64,000 bases of DNA. Source: Phlebiopsis flavidoalba (taxonomy: Eukaryota > Basidiomycota > Agaricomycetes > Polyporales > Phanerochaetaceae). Within the stretch, counting starts at the first letter, position 1. Each line of letters opens with the position of its first letter. Under the pieces are notes generated by a model, which was not told where the DNA came from, made no database searches, and was given only the letters and a program-made list of their open reading frames with translations. The stretch is from positions 310,001 to 374,000 of the forward strand of contig JAOCPU010000005.1 of the NCBI GenBank assembly GCA_035772785.1, given 5' to 3'. Shown one piece after another: positions 48,983-61,025 of this stretch. A program made the translations under genes and the position numbers.

Positions 48983-50538
48983 GGCGAATTTCGCCAGGGA
49001 CGTAAGGGAGTATATTCGTCCGGTGAACACCGTAAATGTCCCCAAATTTCTACTTCGGCTCACGAGGCGCCTCCCTCAAGGCGCCTCGAGGGGTGCCTCG
49101 TGAGAGAATCAAGCCGTGCGTGATGCATCATGATGCGCCTCGAGCCGCTTTGAGGCTGCTAGACGCCCGTTTTGGGCGGGCTCAAGCCGGCTCAAAGGCG
49201 GATCATGAATGATTTACCCCCTCTCATGAGGGCGGTTTTCCCTCAAACCGTGCTCAAGAGCGCTCATCACACCTCATAGGCGTCAAATAGAATTTGCGAC
49301 AAAGGGATTCATTTCACCGATAATCGGGTTTCTGTCGCCCGCTAACAGGGCGAATTCTCCTTGTATATAAATTCGCCCGGAATATTAGACGTTTCGCCCG
49401 TTTGTTTTGCCCATGTAATTTCGCCTGACGCGATGGGCGGGGGTCACTACACTGGCGCATATTCCACCGTTTTATAGGGCGAATTGTATTACCAACGGCG
49501 CCGCCAAAATGCGTTAAAATTCAAAATATATTATAAAAACCTATGAATCTAGTACAGTACAGTGACGAATCTATGTCTACTTGACACATTCTCTCTGATG
49601 TTAGTCACCAGGGTCTGAAATGAGTACCCGGTACCTACTGTTTTAAGTGCTTGTGACAGGTGCTACCCCCACTGGGTGAGGGTCAGTGGGTGACTGCAGT
49701 GTTGTTTTGTATGACTACACACCTCTCAGTCTGGACATCCATGAAGATGATTTGCTGCTCCTCAGCCGAAACTAATCTGGGAGAGGAAACCATTAGCTTG
49801 GAGGGGATGCTGCCACCACATAAACTTACCTGGCGGCGTGCACCCCAATCTCTACTGTCACAGCCAACTGCATATACCATCTAGTGGGCCATCCTATATA
49901 ATCACGGCGATCAATAGAGGTTGTGTGGCTCAGCCAACAGGGGCATTACGCACCCTCACCTCATGGCGAAATGTGATGTCACAACTTGCGCTTGGGGGGC
50001 CAACAATAAATCTAGTGTGAGAAATGCTGGTGTTTGAACTACGACGAGGTCATGTAACTTTGCCGCTGTGGAAGCTAGAGTGTCAAGTACGCACCGCAGA
50101 GGAGAGCGTGCCACAAGTGGGCCCGTGATACGCGGTTACCCGACCTCAAAACGACGCGTCAGCTGGTTCCTTTACAAGCCCGCGCAATCACGCACGGATT
50201 GGAGGCCCCGAGCGTCTGGCTTTACAGCTTATACATTGCTGTCCTTGGGTCAAGTGTTCAGCACCATGGAGTAGAGAAGTGAAAACCCGCAGGGATATGT
50301 CGAGGAGGGGACTCAGTATGATGATGGACGGTGACAGGTCAGACGAAAAGATGACGCGTTCCTCTTTTGAACCCTGTGTAAGCGCCATAGCATGTCGCGC
50401 GAAATTACCCCATCGTGCGGAGGGAAATCTACTGTCAAACGCTGAAGGGCGACATTCGCCCGTTCTGCACTTTCGCCCTGTGTAGCACCGTTTTCCGGTT
50501 GAATTTGTGAAGTTTCGCCAGGTGGCCGGCGAAACTTC
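48983..50538. repeat. Clustered GGGCGAA/TTCGCCC inverted repeats
   Basis: The hexamer GGCGAA or its complement TTCGCC occurs about eleven times here, in two clusters (48983-49490 and 50447-50538), often as paired arms: GGCGAA-T-TTCGCC at 48983-48995; GGGCGAATT at 49348-49356 against AATTCGCCC at 49370-49378; GGGCGA-cat-TCGCCC at 50447-50461; and GAAGTTTCGCC at 50509-50519 against GGCGAAACTTC at 50528-50538. The interval has no credible coding frame. Recurring short inverted motifs near both ends resemble the subterminal repeats of DNA transposons, but no terminal repeats or duplication are proven. Confidence 0.6.
49059..49104. repeat. Hairpin with nested palindromes
   Basis: CTCACGAGGC (49059-49068) is exactly inverted as GCCTCGTGAG (49095-49104). 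The loop itself contains AGGCGCCT-type self-complementary words twice, so the 46-bp stretch can fold on itself in more than one way. Confidence 0.7.
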
Positions 50539-51068
50539 GCGAGGGTTTTGGCAACCTCACAGTGATGGCATGGGCACCGACATCCGTTGCAAGATTAAGT
50601 CTAGATTGCTGGCCTACCGACCGCGACGCAGTCATTAGCCGACACTCACTCGCAAATTTACAGGCTCTCCTCAGACATACACACCATCATTTCCCTCTCA
50701 TCGACGTTTTTGGCGGGAAAGAACATCGTAGTCCTCCGGCTCTACTTTCACTCGGTCAGACGCGATATTGATACCAGTCGGCAGATGTCATGGTACGCAT
50801 ACAAAAAAAATCTTTCATTGCATACCATAATATTCAAAAATGCCGTCGACGCGGATCCATGAACCCAGTATCTATCATCTAGGCTCACGCTTCGGCTACG
50901 ACCCCAGATCCTGAGATTTGGGACCATTGGCAGAACCCCTCCGCGCTGTAAATCTAGAACCAGGCCATCGTTCCCTGGTGCGGTTCCTTCATCTTCAAGT
51001 CCAAATCCGTTGCATTCATCCTCGTCTACCGTCAGTAAGGGGAGCCCCGATGTTACCCAAAAAAACCA
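50539..51068. other. No recognisable gene
   Basis: Spacer after the repeat cluster and before the 3' end of the DUF6533-type gene. Plus-strand frames here are short and without motif. Confidence 0.45.
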
Positions 51069-51804
51069 CTACTCTTGGGTGCGCGGAAGTTGAGGGTGGA
51101 AATTCGGGAGACGTTGAAACGCTCGACCGTGCCTCGCGCCGACCCCAGTGACGTCCGCGGTGCGGAGATTCATGATAAATCGGTTAACGAGGATGGGGGA
51201 CTGTTCTTCCAGAATGCGATCAGAAGATTCAGTACCAGTGCGCGGTGGAGGGAAAGCCGTACTAGAAACACTGTTGAGAAACACTGAAAACAAGTGCTGA
51301 TCCTTAATAGTGATCAATCTTAGCTGCGTGGCATGTGGTCCTTATACTGACGGAGACGTACCAAAAATGCGGAAGTCACTGTTGAAGTTGAATGGGCTGA
51401 TGATCTGAAGGACATTAAAAGTGAGTAGAACGCTAATAGCCCGACGCAATTAGAATGCGTATCCATGTTCCGCTCTGGAGAATGACGCACAAGAAATACC
51501 ACGTCCCTAAGTCCCGACCTCGATTAACATAACGAAAGCTCGCGTACAAACACGGATTCTCACCGTCGCGGAGCAGGCAGGAATTGTACAAAACGGAGTA
51601 GAAATCCTGCGTTTTCTTCCTTCCCACCATTGCTGGATGGTTTGTTTCCATGTGATAAGGAGTGCCAGGAGATCTGCAAGTATTACGCAGGCTCGCGTTG
51701 CGTAGTTTACTACCTCCACATGTGAGATTAGGCATGCATACATATAAGCCTAGGACACACGGCTGGATGGACACGATCAGATGGACAAGTTCAAAGGCAT
51801 TCAT
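51069..51804 (-). CDS. DUF6533-type multi-pass membrane protein, C-terminal part
   Basis: Minus-strand sequence ELVHLIVSIQPCVLG (near 51790), TRACVILADLLALLITWKQT (near 51690), STPFCTI with LLRDG (near 51590), FNVLQII (near 51415) and a final PILVNRFIMNLRTADV (near 51180). In Agaricomycetes the DUF6533 proteins are about 300-residue, seven-helix membrane proteins of unknown function whose last two helices read SR.CVILaD.lvL..TW..T and TLLLRDGT.YF, ending with a SRFLlNLR tail; the correspondence is close. GT-AG introns separate the blocks. The N-terminal helices, including the DUF6533 domain itself, should lie at 51805-52400 but I could not read them, so the gene may be decayed there or the sequence too noisy. 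Confidence 0.55.
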
Positions 51805-54746
51805 GAAATGTTATGACTCACTGTTGTTGCATTGCTATGGATATGCTTGGGGTTGATATCGAGCACCGAGTGAGTGCCTTAATATATGGAAACCCGGATT
51901 TGGCTGTATAAAACTAGTACATCTCAAGGTAAGACTGTCATGCCATTATATGGACGTTAGCAAAGCGGAACACGTATCAACGTACTATATTGGTTGCAAA
52001 CGGAGCAAGCCCGAGCGCATAAAATAATAACGATGAATGTCAATAGGGTTTTTTCCCCAGTGACCGGCGTAATACTCGAAGTGTGCAAGAAAATACTGGG
52101 GTGACGGATAGGCGGCGGCCCATGAGTGATTGATTAGTTTATATCACAAGCGTTATTACCTGCGACGCTCACAAAAACAAGCAGTGTCGTAAATCCTGCC
52201 ATAAGCTCCACGGCTACGACATCTGGCACGAAGCTTGGATGAGCAAAGTCCCAGTATGCTGTAGACTAGCGATGGGGGAACTTCGTACCCTTATATTCAG
52301 CATAAATCATCAGCATCATCCTAAAACCATGCTCTAGTGATTCAAGCACAAGAAACTTTTACGTACCCCTGTGCCCCGACCTTTTGGATCTGGTTTCATG
52401 ATAAATTAAAACATTTTATTCCACAGCGATGATCCATCGGTTGAACACGCGCCCAAAATAATGGAAGTCAGCGCTCCATGTTTTCCGCTGCTGCATAATC
52501 GTCCAACTTCGAATGGAGATATCAAGAGGTTCTCGTACAGAAACCATATCTCTGCATCGCAGTTGAGCTCACGCCATCATGAGCGATCACGTTGGCATTG
52601 TTTTGCGACAATGGTACATACTACTGAACATGCTATGCTGACATATGTGCTACCGCACGTGTTAATTTTTTTTCGGTATTTCGTCATACATATCTATGAG
52701 TGATATGTTAATCTATAATGACTGTGTCTCCTCCCTTAGTGACGATACGCTTCTTTGAACTTCGGCGACCAAACGACGCGGTTGACGTATTCATTGGGAC
52801 AAAACGGACGAGTATTTCGGGTGCAAATATGCCAGTAGGACGATTGCTGAGGAATGGTGTGCTTGTGATAGTACGAGAGATTCGCACTTTTGTCTGTTTA
52901 TATAAAATCTCAGACTACAAATTTCGATCTCTTTGGCTGTTTTGAAATGCACTTATATACCCTCTGATGGTAATCATCACCATCATTCGAATGTCTGGTG
53001 CTTGCCACAAAGGACAAGATAATTGTGGAATATAATATTGATATCCCGGTAAAGAAATGCGGATGTTGTTCCACCTGTCGAAAAGGGTTAGATGGCACAG
53101 GCGTTTTGGAGCAGGGAAACGGAAAGCGGTGCCGACGTCTCCTTTGAGAAAGGGCTGCGTGGCAGTTCGGTCTAAACCTGCAGTGATAGTGTCCTTCCTG
53201 AGAAAACAGGTGAAAGAGACCATTTCAAAGGGAAGCTATCTGTTGATGTGGAAAACGTCCTGCGTAAAATATAACGAGACGTTTTTGAAACGTCACTACA
53301 CTGGCCGTTTAGACACCTTTGTGAAAAAGTTTCTCGTGGAAATAAAATAAGGCTATTGTGGCAAGGTACTTTATGGGTAGTATGTAGGAAGATCACTTGT
53401 CCGTCACCACAACGACCGGATTTCCCGAAGTGAGGCTTTCGTTTTGTGTGGAACTACTCGTACATCGTACTCCGTTGTAGCACGGACTAAGTATTCTAGC
53501 TTGGACCTGCTTCCCCCGTGATATACCGAACTATCGGTAATATTTATAGCAGGCGTGGAACACCGACCATTGGACACTGATGTCCTCGTTTTCCCATCCC
53601 GATCCTGGACTCCGGAAGGCGCAAGGCTCGATCGCTAGGAGCCCAGGGCGCGCACATCAGGTCTTATTCCATGTCCGTTTGCGCACAGCCTCGGCTATGT
53701 CCCCTTGTGGGCCTAAGTGATGAGATCGCCACCAATTCGGCTGACCTCCTCATGAGATGGGGACGAGACTACGACATCCGTCACAATTTGCCAGCAATCG
53801 ACCGACATGCCCGGCTTTCGCATGACCCGTGCATCTACCAAACCCCCCACAACCCCAAAATCACTCAAACAATGCATAACGACTATATTAACACAACATA
53901 CTACTAGTCCACACTACGATACCACACCCAGCGACCGAGCGAGTCCGACAAACACCCCATCCCCAGCAACGACGGACAACACCAGCGATCGGACGAACGG
54001 GGTATGGCAACATCAGCAATGGGACACGGCCACAGTAACGAGGACGGGACGACACAGTCAAAGCAAGGGTCTGTTATTATATACGAAAAACGCAGAGTAA
54101 AACACGGTAGAGTATTAATTGGAGCACACGGCTTCGCGAGGATGGCGTGAGTTGATTGAAATAGAAAAGAAGAGAGAAGAGAGATGGCCGCGGGCCTATG
54201 ATATAACGGCTGAGACGTGGGAGATACAGGAGTTGTTAGTGCAGGTTTGATTCAGCGCGACTAGAGTAAGTCTTGGGATTTTTCCAGAGTCCGATTTTTG
54301 ATATTGAGAGGTGAGACGTGCTGCAGGAGCGAGAGTAAAGGACCGCGCGCGACGCGTTGGTTGCTGATGATCCTATGGAGCTGAGAAGGCTGGAGTGAGC
54401 ACATACAGAGGCCGGCGGGCGATGGGAAGTCCACAGATTGACACGAAGCAGTGCATTTTATAAGCCTGTGGACGGGAACGCGCGACGTAGTATCAATGAG
54501 GGGTCGAAGGAGGGAAAGACGACAGCGGAGTTAAGAGACGTTTCCGAGAGTCGGGAACGGTTCGTTAAGCTGGATGATGCGCAACAGACTCGGTACGAGG
54601 GAGAACATTTCTGGTGCGCGACGAGAGTAAACGACCCGCCGGAGGAAACGCAAGTGGCCGGCACCCCACAACGGCGCACCAGGCGACACGATCACCACCC
54701 TACCCCGCCCACCTCCCCCTGCCCATCGGACATTTACCCCAAAATT
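51805..54746. other. Gene-poor AT-rich stretch
   Basis: May hold the unreadable 5' part of the DUF6533-type gene near its left edge. A plus-strand frame at 53057-53350 encodes 97 residues, strongly basic (MRMLFHLSKRVRWHRRFGAG at its start), closed by a stop in ATAAAATAA. Another at 52718-52945 encodes 75 residues. Neither matches anything I know. The stretch 53840-54010 is C- and A-rich low-complexity sequence. I see no transposase or reverse-transcriptase signature. Confidence 0.35.
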
Positions 54747-57700
54747 TCACCACGACGGGGGGGATTCCACACGTCCTGCCCCCGCTGGTTCTGTGCTCAC
54801 GCCCGACTCTTCGCGGCTAACCGGCGGCAGGAAGATCGCGCTGAGGGTCAGCGGTAAACGGGATCGGGGAGGCAGACCCCGCAGTTATTACCGACGGCTA
54901 CGTCTGCTGTAGGAAATTGCGCGGCCGCCACGCTACTCTCGATAGTCCCTCCACGCACGAGTTTTTGAACTTCTCCACGAGGGGCTTCTTCTCCCTTGCG
55001 TGTGTGCTGCGTTAGTGAGGGAAGGGGGAGAGAGGGGGAGAGGGGCGTACTGGTAAGTTTTCGAGTAGCTCATCTGGAGCACTGTTTTCGCTTGCGAGAG
55101 TTACACTGTTCCAAAGCCCATTACCGTCAGCGACACGACGAGTGTAGAACACGCGAAGGGCAAGTACCACTTGGAATACCCCAATTCTTCTTCGCAAACT
55201 TCAACAAATCCTCCACCGAAATAAAGTTGACAAACGCATAGCCAACATTACACCCTATGCTCATCAGCCCCCACTGCACCCACCAAAGTTTCCAAACACT
55301 CACCATTCTTGAAATCCATCCGCAAATACATAAAATCAATCCTCCGCGCACACGTCCGGTTGATAAACTCCATGAGATCCCCGTCGCTCATCTTGTTCGG
55401 GATGTTCTTGATCATCAGCGTCGTCCGCGTGTCCAGGCCCTGCTCAATCTGCTCCAGCTTCAGCCGGTTCTTCTCGCTGATCTGGCCCTTCTCCGCCACC
55501 CCCTCGAGCGCATCCTCGAAGGCACGGTGCTCCTCGAACGCGCGCCGCGCGGGCTTGCGGGCGTAGCTCCGCGGGACACTGTCGCGGGGTGCGACCTCGG
55601 AGAAGCCGGCGGGCGGCGCGGGGAAGTCGCTCGAGGGCGTAGGCGTGTACCACGGCTCGCCGAGGCCGGCGTACGCGGCGCGCGAGCGACATGCCGTACT
55701 GGTGTTTGGACGGGCTGGTAGGGGGACCTCCGGCCGCTCCGGCGCTATACTGGTTACGCGCGAGTGTAGAGGACTGTCGTGAGAGCCGGGGGCAGGGTGA
55801 AGGCTGCTGGGGCGCGGCGCTGAGGGGCGGCCGTTCTCCAAGGGGACGTGAAGACTATAGTTGCGAGTTAACTGGTAGTAGATGACGCGTTCGTTGTACG
55901 GGGATCATTGTGCAGCGTTGGTCTCGAGGCTTTGAAGTGAGAGTTATCGGAAGGCATTGGAGAGGCAGCATTTAATATTCAGTCAGGATCTTGCCTTGAA
56001 AATGAAGGAAAACAGGCAACGTACCCCGCCACCTTACATTTGCAAAAAAGAAACCGGAGGGAGGAACATCCTCCAGGAGACGTTGTTATACTGTCCTCCT
56101 GCTCCCGCACCGTGCCGTCGGGGACCAGCCCGGACACAACCGTAACCTCGCCGTAATTAGGCCTATTATATAGGTTCCGAGGGACGCGCGTTCGTGACTA
56201 GTATGCGGCTCATCATCGTCAGCAAAATGCACCCGCCGCATTAATACAAAACACTCAACAATCAGTTCGGAAGCCCACCCCTAGTCGGGCGGTCGTGACG
56301 CTCCGGCATGGGCAGCGGCCCACCACGATCCGCACGAGGGCGGGCTCGGCCAAAATCATAGAAACCCCGACCACCCGAAGCCACTAGGCGCCGTAGCGTG
56401 AGGAGGCGGCATTACGGCATACTGCTACCCTGGACCAGCCCCCTCCCTTCTCCACTTCTGCCTCCGTTTCTTTCCTCCACGGGGCCCCGCTTCGACGTCC
56501 GCGTGCACTAGTAACCACCGCGCAGGCCGCGCTGTGGAACACCCCCGTGCGCCGTCGAGGCTGTCAGACCATTGTTCGTGGCCTATGCACAGCCCCTGTG
56601 GCCGCCCCGCACCGTAGCGCGGCAGTTTGGTTGTCCGTTTCAACAAGTGCGAGCGATTTGTTGTTTTTTACAGACCTGCGGGTTCGTGTGTCACTGCGGC
56701 TTTCGCGGGGGCGTGACAGCGCCTTGACGGCGCGCACGACGCTCGGGCTCGCGACGCCAAAGTCCGCCCGACGGTCGGCCCATCGAGGCGAGGAGCCGGC
56801 GCAGCTCGTCGTGCGAGATGGGGCGGCTTTCGGCGCACACTTCGATGAGGACGTGCGGCTCTGGGTGACCGATGAAGGCGGAGTGAGGGGCGGGACCGGT
56901 TTGACTATCGTTGTTCGCGAACTTAGGGGTCATAGTGATCAGCAAAAGCAACGTTTTAAATGGTATGGAGCGGAATGCTCGGCGCCACCTTTTCGAGCTG
57001 GCACGAGCGGGGTCGGAAACTTCGACCTTGAACGGAGCTGCTCTTCTCATTGCTCCGCGTTCAGCCAGGGTCTGTTGGTCCCCACAATCGAACCGGTGGT
57101 AGTTAGAAGTCTGTGCGACTAGGTGGTGTGCTCTGAGAAGATTACTAGCTTGTTATGACGAACTCGTCACACCAGTCTTCCCATCCAACCAGTTCGAGCC
57201 GCGCGAATCTCTTCGCCGCAAACATCATAGAACATAAAGAGATTCGGTGTCGTGATGGACCTGCATGGGTCCGTGACTGACCTTGGCGACCTGTGACGGG
57301 ACCAGGCCGTGCGTCAATGTTGTGGGTATCGTCGTTGCGGTGTAGGCGTAATGGTGCACCTAAGATGATGGCCGCAGAGCATTAGGCTTGACACAACTAC
57401 ATGGAGATTCTGAGACACTTACCAGCAGGAAAACGCGTCGCATCCTGATCAAGAGCTCCTCCTTCCCCCGCTCCTGCTCGAGATCCTTGGCACTCAGCTC
57501 CAGCTTCTTCTCGAATCGCGGCGTCACGTCCATGCGCTTGAGGAGAGCAGCGAGCCGCTCGGCTGCGTCAGCGCGATCGTCCACACAAGCACTGGAGGAA
57601 TATTCGTTTGTTTTTGTCCCTGGGTTTGAGATCCATCGCGCTGACTTGCGACCCGGAGGCCCAGTTTGTCCCCATGTGAGAAAGGGCTTCCCCCGTCAGA

Positions 57701-58041
57701 GGGAGTGCTGTGGTATAACGTCCCCGTCGGCCGCCGAACTCCGACTCCGTGGCCACGGTAGACGCGGAGAGGTTTGAACGAACGACGACGGAGTGATTGG
57801 GGCGGAGTGAGGAGCCTGCTCGGGCGACGCGGAGAAATCCGAGTTGATGCGCGGCGAACCATAAAAATTGTCTTGAATGCGGTGGAGGGGGAGTTCTTAT
57901 TTTGCGCAGAGGTGGGTGCGGGCGAGGCTGAGAACGATGTGTGCCGAATTTTTGGGGGGGAAAGACGAGGGAGTGGCGGGCCGATGGGCGACGGCGAGGT
58001 CAAGAGGGGTTCAATCGGGGACGGGTCCCAGAAGAGTTCAT
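54747..58041 (-). CDS. Mei2-like RNA-binding protein, frame-broken
   Basis: Homologue of fission-yeast Mei2 and plant AML proteins, which bind RNA through a C-terminal RRM peculiar to this family. A probable start at 58041 reads MNSSGTRPRLNPS, leading into Ser/Pro-rich sequence (57520-58000). An exon with DDRADAAERLAALLKRMD and KKLELSAKDLEQERGKEELL follows, ending at GTAAGT. The region 56690-57050 carries HPEPHVLIEVCAESRPISHD and ELRRLLASMG, consistent with an internal RRM. The last large exon (55248-55841) ends RTTLMIKNIPNKMSDGDLMEF with RIDFMYLRMDFKN, then after an intron NVGYAFVNFISVEDLLKF and KNWGIPSG. A further piece, KKPLVEKFKNSCVEG with AWRPRNF (near 54970), matches the family's EALVEKFKNSCIM..E..RPKIF end. 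The Mei2 signature is therefore clear; exact ends are not. Confidence 0.78.
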
Positions 58042-60505
58042 GGGCAGCGGCCTAGTGAAACGCCGTCAGCTCACTGAGCACAAGGAGGTGTATATATGCG
58101 CGCAATGCGAAGGTTAAAACGGCTCGGGATCGGTGTATGCGCGCTGAACCGGCTGAAATATCTTTTTTGAGGCGAGGCCGTTATTGCAGAACTGATGACA
58201 GAGTGCCGTAATGACAGAGAAAATCGCGAGGCCACGAGGAGACGATCAAAGTTTGACTCACCACTCGGGCAATGAGGGCGACGAGTGACGCGTCCGTGGG
58301 GTTGTCCTATCGTCCTTCCTCTTATCCGCAGAGGCCTGCGCGACGAAAATAAAGGTCAAGGGCAAGAAAGAACGCGAGAGGATCGTGACTTACGTCGTCG
58401 GCGATGCGAGACGCGCTCGGAAAGGGGACTTCAGGGCTGTCCCATTCTTGCTCGGACAAGTATTACAAAAACAATGGCGGTAAAGCAAAGCAACGGTGAT
58501 GAGCAGCAGGAGCGAGGGCGGACAAGCTGAGCAAGTTGGGGAGACGGAATGCAAGAAGGAAGATGAGAGCAAGAGGGGGCGAAAGGGCCTGTTGGGGGTG
58601 GGCGGGCAGGCGGGTTTTAACGGGAAGGCGCAGGGCAAGGACTAGGGAGAAGGAGGGCGACTTCCCCTTGAACCGTATTCTAATTGCATGCCCGTCAAGG
58701 ATATATCATAATTCGCTGGAAGTTCTCTGGGTGCCGCACCGAGCGTCTGTGTGCTCTATTGAGCTATCCTGGTTTCCGCGTCCGAGCGTGGATGCCCACC
58801 AAGAAGCCGACGTCACATCAGCGCGAGTGACACGGTCCGCGTGCGTACGCTTTCTCGCGCATTTTTCTTCGCGCTTTGTGTTGCCGCCGCGGGGTCGTCG
58901 TCGTCGCAAACGCCGCGTGTGCGCGAGATTTGCGTGCATGGGCAGCGGGCAGGCGTCGACGCCGCTGGGGACTGGGACCCTGGGTGCGGGGCAAATCTCT
59001 GGCGAGCCAAGAGCCCGCTAGCGTGAAACGGGCTCCGGAAATTGCCACGGCAACATTGCGAAAGACGCGGACTCGCCCACGCCCACCCCTCCCGACACCA
59101 TCTGCTCGCCTCAGGTGGGGCTCGCTCTCACGCTGCTCGTCCCTCCTCTCCGCCGCGGCGATGGGCCCTCGCCGTCCTTGCCTCGCGCTGCCTAACCGTG
59201 CATCGCCCAAGAGTGAACTGTTGCAGCAAAACCGTGCCCTGCAAGGCCTGCCAAAAAAAAAACCGGTCAAGCGTGTGAAGGCAGGAGCGAGATAGATGAT
59301 GCCTCGTGGGGGAGGGAACACATCGCAAAGAAGATGTCGCCGCGCTGACATCAGCCATCAGCATTACCGGCTCGGCATCCTCCACGCCCACAAAGCCCCT
59401 CTGTCTGGCGGTCCCGAGCTCGCCGTGCTTTGCCTCCTGTCGCCGCCATCGTGCCCTTTGCCTCGCTCGACGTCGCCCACAGCGTGCTCTGCCTCTTCCC
59501 CCTTCCCCGCGCGCGAACGAAATCGTCGCGCAGAAACCGCGTCTCGGACGGCACAAATCACTCGGCGCCTAGCCTACCCCGCACCTCGTGCCTCGGTCTA
59601 GCGGTTTATAGCCTCGCCCGTGGCTGTGCCGTGTACGTGAACGGTCTCTGCGCCAGACCCTTTTTCTAGCAGCGGGCCCAAGAATGCAAGACCGCGCCTC
59701 GCGCAGCGCTTGGCCGCCCTCTTCGCGCGGCGGCGCGCGGAAGACCCCCCCGAGCCTCGCACCGAGCGGGCTCGGCCAATTCTGAGTCGCCTCTTCGCAC
59801 CGTCGTTCACGACTCTGTGGGATCTCTCGTCAATATGGCCCTGGGACGCGTGCCAAAGATCCTGCCACCCCGCAGCGAGCGCGCCTTCCGAATGAGGTAC
59901 GCGGCGGCGCCGCCGGCGCCATCTCGCCACCTCGATCGCCATGTCGCCGAAGCAGCGTCCCATTAATGTTCCTCCCGGATCTCGAGCACCTCAATCTTGG
60001 GCCCGATCGTGCAGAAGACGCGTGAAACCGCAGAGATCGCGACTACTCTACGACCCCTGCGCTCCCCGACCGCCCCTTGGCGGCCGCGACGCCGCCAACG
60101 AGAACGCCACGTCCGCAAACAAACACAAGCGAAGTGACGACGACGCTGACGTCCGCGCTGCGCAATGAAACCGCTCAATTATATCGCGGCCAAATGTGCC
60201 GCACACCGCACCCGGAGCACCTTCTGGAGCCCGCTCCGTCGTCGGCGAACACACGCGTGGGAACACGCAGCGCTGTTCCCACCACCCACCCCGCCTCGGG
60301 AGCGGACAAGTTGGTATCCTGACTACCGCATGCGGGCCCGCCGCGGGATCGGCTAACACACGACGCGGATCCCTCGACAGACCGCAGCTCGCTCTCGACC
60401 TTGCTCAGGTCCAGCCTCTCATTGTCCTCCACGAATAATTATCGTACACAGCTTTACATACAATTTCATTCTCATGTTCTTCGACCAACGCACGGAGATA
60501 CCGGT
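58042..60505. other. GC-rich stretch with no firm gene; possible zinc-cluster fragment
   Basis: Strongly GC- and CpG-rich, so long open frames arise on all strands by chance. One plus-strand segment at 59210-59275 reads NCCSKTVPCKACQKKNRSSV and then, after one base shift, C. This fits the second half of a fungal Zn2Cys6 cluster (C-x5-C-x2-C-x8-C). The first CxxC half is not visible in place. Nothing else is recognised. Confidence 0.35.
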
Positions 60506-60799
60506 CTACACCAACCGATCCGTATGCCGTCCGCCCTCGATGACCCTCCGCGCCGCGTCCCGCCCCTTGTAGTCGGCGGGCTTCTCGTCTGGCTCGGCGG
60601 GTGCGGTGGCGCCTGGCGCGAGCCCGTCGAGACGCTGCATGGCCTCGTCCTTTTCGGCCTGCGAGGCGTGCGGGTCGAGGATGATTGCGGTGGGGTTACC
60701 TTGCGCGATCTGGGTAGTTTGTCAGAGAGGTAGTGGAGGGAGGGGGAGGGGCATACGGCGAATTCGCGGTTTCTGGGACTTGTTGGAAGGTTCGGACAT
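60506..60799 (-). CDS. Small two-exon hypothetical protein
   Basis: Exon 1 starts at ATG 60799 (MSEPSNKSQKPR) and ends at 60757 before a GTATGC donor. The intron 60756-60710 is 47 nt with a CTACCCAG acceptor. Exon 2 (60709-60506) reads IAQGNPTAIILDPHASQAEK, DEAMQRLDGLAPGATAPAEP, then DYKGRDAARRVIEGGRHTD and a stop. Joining needs one base less in exon 1, giving PREFA before the junction. Small, hydrophilic, about 80 residues, no known domain. The tidy splice sites and unbroken second exon argue that it is a real gene. Confidence 0.6.
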
Positions 60800-61025
60800 G
60801 GTGAGTACCGGTTATGCTGGCGCCGGGTTGTGTGTTTGGTTTTGCTTATATGCTGCTCGTGGTGGTGTCGGAACGTCACTTGTGGCGACAGTTCGTTGGG
60901 GGCAAGACTCCACACAAAGTTCGTTACCATGTATAGTAGGTGAGTAAGTGTACTGTCCAATACGATACTGATAGAGCAAAGCAGATAAATAAGTTATACC
61001 AAGCGCATATACCCTCCTCGCAGGC

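Noticed and set aside
48208..50538. CRISPR array or bacterial-type repeat system
   Set aside because: Repeats are irregularly spaced and mostly inverted, with no uniform spacers or cas genes, and the surrounding genes are fungal.
57800..60400. Many long open frames on all six strands
   Set aside because: The stretch is GC-rich with few stop trinucleotides, and the translations are Arg/Ala/Pro-rich without motifs; they are composition artefacts.
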